Shown: piece by piece, positions 13,628-15,672 of the stretch | How positions within the stretch are numbered: position 1 is the stretch's first letter | How the letters are laid out: every line of letters begins with the position of its first letter | NCBI RefSeq assembly: GCF_000306115.2 | Contig: NZ_AKWX02000005.1 | Coordinates: 1-15,672, forward strand | Source: Leptospira wolffii serovar Khorat str. Khorat-H2 | GTDB taxonomy: Bacteria; Spirochaetota; Leptospiria; Leptospirales; Leptospiraceae | Length of the DNA stretch: 15,672 nt | Reading direction: 5' to 3' | The notes under the pieces: model-generated | The model's input: only the letters and a program-made list of their open reading frames with translations | Databases searched by the model: none | Told to the model about the DNA's origin: nothing | Translations under genes and position numbers: made by a program

Positions 13628-14047
13628 ATGTTTCGTAATTTATTATTAATAATGATGGCTTTGGCAATATTTTGCAAAGAGAAGAGTCACTCAAATGAAG
13701 ATATTGGCAATAAAGAATTAATGATCATAATCAATTCTTTATTAGACGGTATGAATGAATATATGCAGTCTGGCAATGCTTCATATACAATAAAAGATGT
13801 AGAAGAGACTAAAAGAATTCTTATCGTTCATTATAATCAGGTTAAATTTGCGAAGTCCCGCAAAGAGGCCAATATTATTACTCGAAATACAGTTGAAGAA
13901 CTAAACCGTTTGAATGAAAGAACTGAATATAGCCTGATTGAAACTTCACAAAGAGAATTAATATGTGAGTTCATTATCAAATCTGGCGTTTTCTTTGGTT
14001 TTAATAAACCCAATGAAGATATAACTGAAGAATGGAGAAAATGGTGA
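13628..14047 (+). CDS. Small exported protein or lipoprotein (cassette c22)
   Basis: The 139-residue product begins MFRNLLLIMMALAIFCKEKS, a short basic start followed by a hydrophobic stretch and Cys16, which fits an export signal and, with a relaxed lipobox (AIFC), a lipoprotein. The mature part is charged and helical (DVEETKRILIVHYNQVKFAKSRKEANIITRNTVEELNRLNERT) with no recognised domain; quoted pieces span about residues 57-100. No Shine-Dalgarno is apparent before the ATG at 13628, which lies about 50 bases into the cassette (13577-14242). A hairpin follows the stop. Function is unknown. If the cysteine is not lipidated, the protein would be periplasmic or anchored by its N-terminal helix. 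Confidence 0.65.
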   Translation: MFRNLLLIMMALAIFCKEKSHSNEDIGNKELMIIINSLLDGMNEYMQSGNASYTIKDVEETKRILIVHYNQVKFAKSRKEANIITRNTVEELNRLNERTEYSLIETSQRELICEFIIKSGVFFGFNKPNEDITEEWRKW

Positions 14048-14051
14048 AATG

Positions 14052-14091
14052 TTAAGAATTTGAGCTTTCCGTAGCATTAACAAATTCTTAA
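14052..14091 (+). terminator. Perfect 11-bp inverted repeat after the c22 gene
   Basis: TTAAGAATTTG (14052-14062) pairs with CAAATTCTTAA (14081-14091) around an 18-base loop, five bases after the stop codon. The stem is AT-rich and is not followed by a T run, so it may be a weak terminator or an mRNA-stabilising 3' hairpin. Confidence 0.4.
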
Positions 14092-14107
14092 AAGATAAGA
14101 CCACTTC

Positions 14108-14248
14108 GCCTAACTATCGGTGCTTCCGCTCCGCTCGTGGATCACTAACGCGACCACTCGCTCGGGCTACGCCACATTTGCTTCTGTCACTTCGATTGCA
14201 GAGCAATCTCGTGCCATTGCAAACGTCGGAACACCTTGGTCGTTATAC
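14108..14248 (+). other. attC of c22
   Basis: Cores GCCTAAC (14108-14114) and GTTATAC (14242-14248). Apical hairpin GATTGC-AGA-GCAATC (14194-14208). AGACCACTTCGCCTAAC is complementary to the start of c22. Confidence 0.95.
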
Positions 14249-14276
14249 GCAATCCGAACTAAAATTACTTTAATAT

Positions 14277-14759
14277 ATGAAATATTTTACTTATGATTGG
14301 TGGTTTGGTGAGGATCTGTCAAACAATGATCCTGCAGAGAGATATTCGGCTCATTATCGATTAATAGAAAATAAGCTTCCGAAGGAAATAAGAACTTTTG
14401 TTAAAGAGGTTAATCTTCACGACTCAAGAGAATTGGAAATTAAAAGAAATGAGCAAGATCATTCGATTTCTCTAAAACTATTATGCTATAGATATGACGA
14501 TGCTTTTTCGTCTGATTCACAATTTGAACTTATGATTAATTACTTTGATGTTTCAGAATTCAAAGTTTTATCAGATATAGTTAGCAATGAAACAATAGAA
14601 TTTGATGTTAGTGAGGACGATCTTGGCTATGATGAGTTCGACATGATAGAAAATAATTCTTTTGAGCATCGATTGCTCTTTTCGTCAGGTATGGAATTAA
14701 AGATTACATTCGGTGGCTTTAGTTATCATATTGGTAGGGAAGTGTCTGTTGAAGATTAG
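14277..14759 (+). CDS. Acidic soluble protein, DUF4085-like start, unknown function (cassette c23)
   Basis: The 160-residue protein begins MKYFTYDWWFG, which recalls the start of DUF4085-type proteins, but the rest differs and I do not assign a family. It is acidic and soluble with no membrane helix. Beta-strand-like text dominates: VNLHDSRELEIKRNEQDHSI (about 45-64), ISLKLLCYRY, FDVSEFKVLSDI, and HRLLFSSGMELKITFGGFSY (about 131-150). The strand-rich fold with an LHD motif is reminiscent of small immunity-type proteins, which is speculative. The ATG at 14277 is 34 bases into the cassette (14243-14915), and no Shine-Dalgarno is visible. Product is likely cytosolic. Confidence 0.72.
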   Translation: MKYFTYDWWFGEDLSNNDPAERYSAHYRLIENKLPKEIRTFVKEVNLHDSRELEIKRNEQDHSISLKLLCYRYDDAFSSDSQFELMINYFDVSEFKVLSDIVSNETIEFDVSEDDLGYDEFDMIENNSFEHRLLFSSGMELKITFGGFSYHIGREVSVED

Positions 14760-14781
14760 GCGTTATAATTATTCGGACTGC

Positions 14782-14921
14782 GTCTAACTATCGGTGCTTC
14801 CGCTCCGCTTCGAGATCGCTTACGCGACTCTCGCTCGGGCTACGCCACATTTGCTTCTGTCACTTCGATTGCAGAGCAATCTCGTGCCATCGCAAACGTC
14901 GGAACACCTTGGTCGTTAAGC
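14782..14921 (+). other. attC of c23
   Basis: Cores GTCTAAC (14782-14788) and GTTAAGC (14915-14921), 140 bases. TTCGGACTGCGTCTAAC is complementary to most of the c23 start (TTATACGCAATCCGAA). Gene-cassette subtype. Confidence 0.95.
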
Positions 14922-15344
14922 GAAATTCCGCCGGATTTTGTTTTTTTATTTTTAGAAGCTCGGAAGCGTGCGGATTTGGTTCTAAAACATAGGAAATTTT
15001 CCAGAGTTTTAGCGCTCCCCAATGCCAGCTGGTGCCGTCGCCAGGGATTGCATCTTGATATTTAAGCGTCCTGCGGAAGCTTATGGTTCCATTTTATCCA
15101 ATCCCGAAAGGGGAGCGCGATACTTTCGAATAAGGGGATTTCATACTATTGGACTTTCGTCCAAGTAGTGAAATTGAATTAAATTGCAACGTGTTTGAGG
15201 CGTAACTTCGCTTAACTGCCAACTTGCCGCATCGCTTCGGGCTTGCTCCGCAACCCTTGCTTGGCCTTCGGCACATTTTGCTTCTGTCACTCGCCTTGCA
15301 GGGCAAGTCTCGTGCCATTGCAAAACGTCGGCAAGCCAACGTCG
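14916..15344 (+). repeat. ORF-poor repeat cassette c24
   Basis: Same repeat. ATG 15022 opens a 48-codon frame stopping at 15166-15168. Patch type CCA + GAT. Confidence 0.9.
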
Positions 15345-15350
15345 TTAAGC
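15210..15350 (+). other. attC of c24, 141-base form
   Basis: Cores GCTTAAC (15210-15216) and GTTAAGC (15344-15350). Apical loop CTTGC-AGG-GCAAG. Repeat-cassette subtype. Confidence 0.95.
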
Positions 15351-15672
15351 GAAATTCCGCCGGATTTTGTTTTTTTATTTTTTGAAGCTCGGAGGCGTGC
15401 GGATTTGGTTCTAAAACATAGATAATTTTTCAGAGTGTAAGCGCTCCCCAATGCGAGCTGGTGCCGTTGCCAGGGATTGCATCTTGATATTTAAGCGTCC
15501 TGCGGAAGCTTATGGTTCCATTTTATCCAATCCCGAAAGGGGAGCGCGATACTTTGGAATAAGGGAATTTAATACTATTGGACTTTCGTCCAAGTAGTGA
15601 AATTGAATTAAATTGCAACGTGTTTGAGGCGTAACTTCGCTTAACTGCCAACTTGCCGCATCGCTTCGGGCT
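15345..15672 (+). repeat. ORF-poor repeat cassette c25, cut by window edge
   Basis: Same repeat, complete up to its attC. ATG 15451 opens a 48-codon frame stopping at 15595-15597. Patch type CGA + GAT. Almost identical to c3 over the body. Confidence 0.9.
15639..15672 (+). other. attC of c25, left part only
   Basis: The left core GCTTAAC (15639-15645) and inner arm CTTGCCG are present; the rest lies beyond the window. Confidence 0.9.

Noticed and set aside
1..15672. CRISPR array
   Set aside because: The repeats are 140 bases or longer, imperfect, spaced irregularly and match attC architecture; no short direct repeats with uniform spacers are present.
1..15672. Insertion sequence or transposon as the source of the repeats
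   Set aside because: No transposase frame and no target duplications; repeat borders coincide exactly with attC cores.

Overview
The window is an internal stretch of a large chromosomal-type (sedentary) integron cassette array. I count 26 attC recombination sites (24 complete, one collapsed to its two core boxes at 6539-6556, one cut by the right edge), all in the same orientation. They delimit 25 cassettes plus the tail of one more at the left edge. Every credible gene is on the + strand, which places the integrase/attI platform to the left, outside the window. No integrase, transposase, rRNA or tRNA is visible. The genes are AT-rich and the attC sites are clearly more GC-rich. Two probable lipoproteins have loose lipoboxes. 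Together these suggest a low-GC Gram-negative host, possibly a spirochaete such as a Leptospira relative; this assignment is inference and weak.

Layout (cassettes numbered c0-c25 from the left): c0 tail 1-223; six tandem ORF-poor repeat cassettes c1-c6 (224-2851); c7 five-helix membrane protein; c8 lipoprotein; c9 repeat cassette; c10 N-anchored DUF4760-like protein; c11 small acidic soluble protein; c12 repeat cassette with a collapsed attC; c13 four-helix membrane protein with a long cytosolic insert; c14 repeat cassette; c15 unknown 198-aa protein; c16 HigBA toxin-antitoxin pair with its own promoter and operator; c17 two-gene cassette (soluble protein plus membrane protein); c18 and c19 repeat cassettes; c20 DUF2971 protein; c21 repeat cassette; c22 small exported or lipoprotein; c23 160-aa acidic protein; c24 and c25 repeat cassettes.

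The most unusual element is the repeat cassette of about 430 bp. It occurs 14 times in 15.7 kb and makes up well over a third of the window. Each copy keeps a 9-bp long-range complementary pair (GCGCTCCCC / GGGGAGCGC), a GAAA-capped hairpin that competes for the same strand, a second hairpin near its 3' end, and an uninterrupted ATG-started frame of 48-60 codons inside a combinatorially shuffled variable patch. It could be a structured RNA, a cryptic small-peptide cassette, a transcriptional insulator, or a selfishly amplifying cassette; sequence alone does not decide. A second general property is that each cassette's first 15-20 bases are complementary to its last bases, well beyond the canonical R box, so every cassette carries its own private attC stem extension.

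HigBA is the only module with a clear promoter. Most other cassettes start their gene 25-60 bases inside the cassette without an evident promoter and often without a Shine-Dalgarno sequence, so they probably depend on read-through or cryptic promoters. Apart from the toxin-antitoxin pair the genes are small orphans, several membrane-associated. This fits the view of sedentary integrons as reservoirs of accessory and sometimes phage-defence functions, but no defence role can be read directly here.
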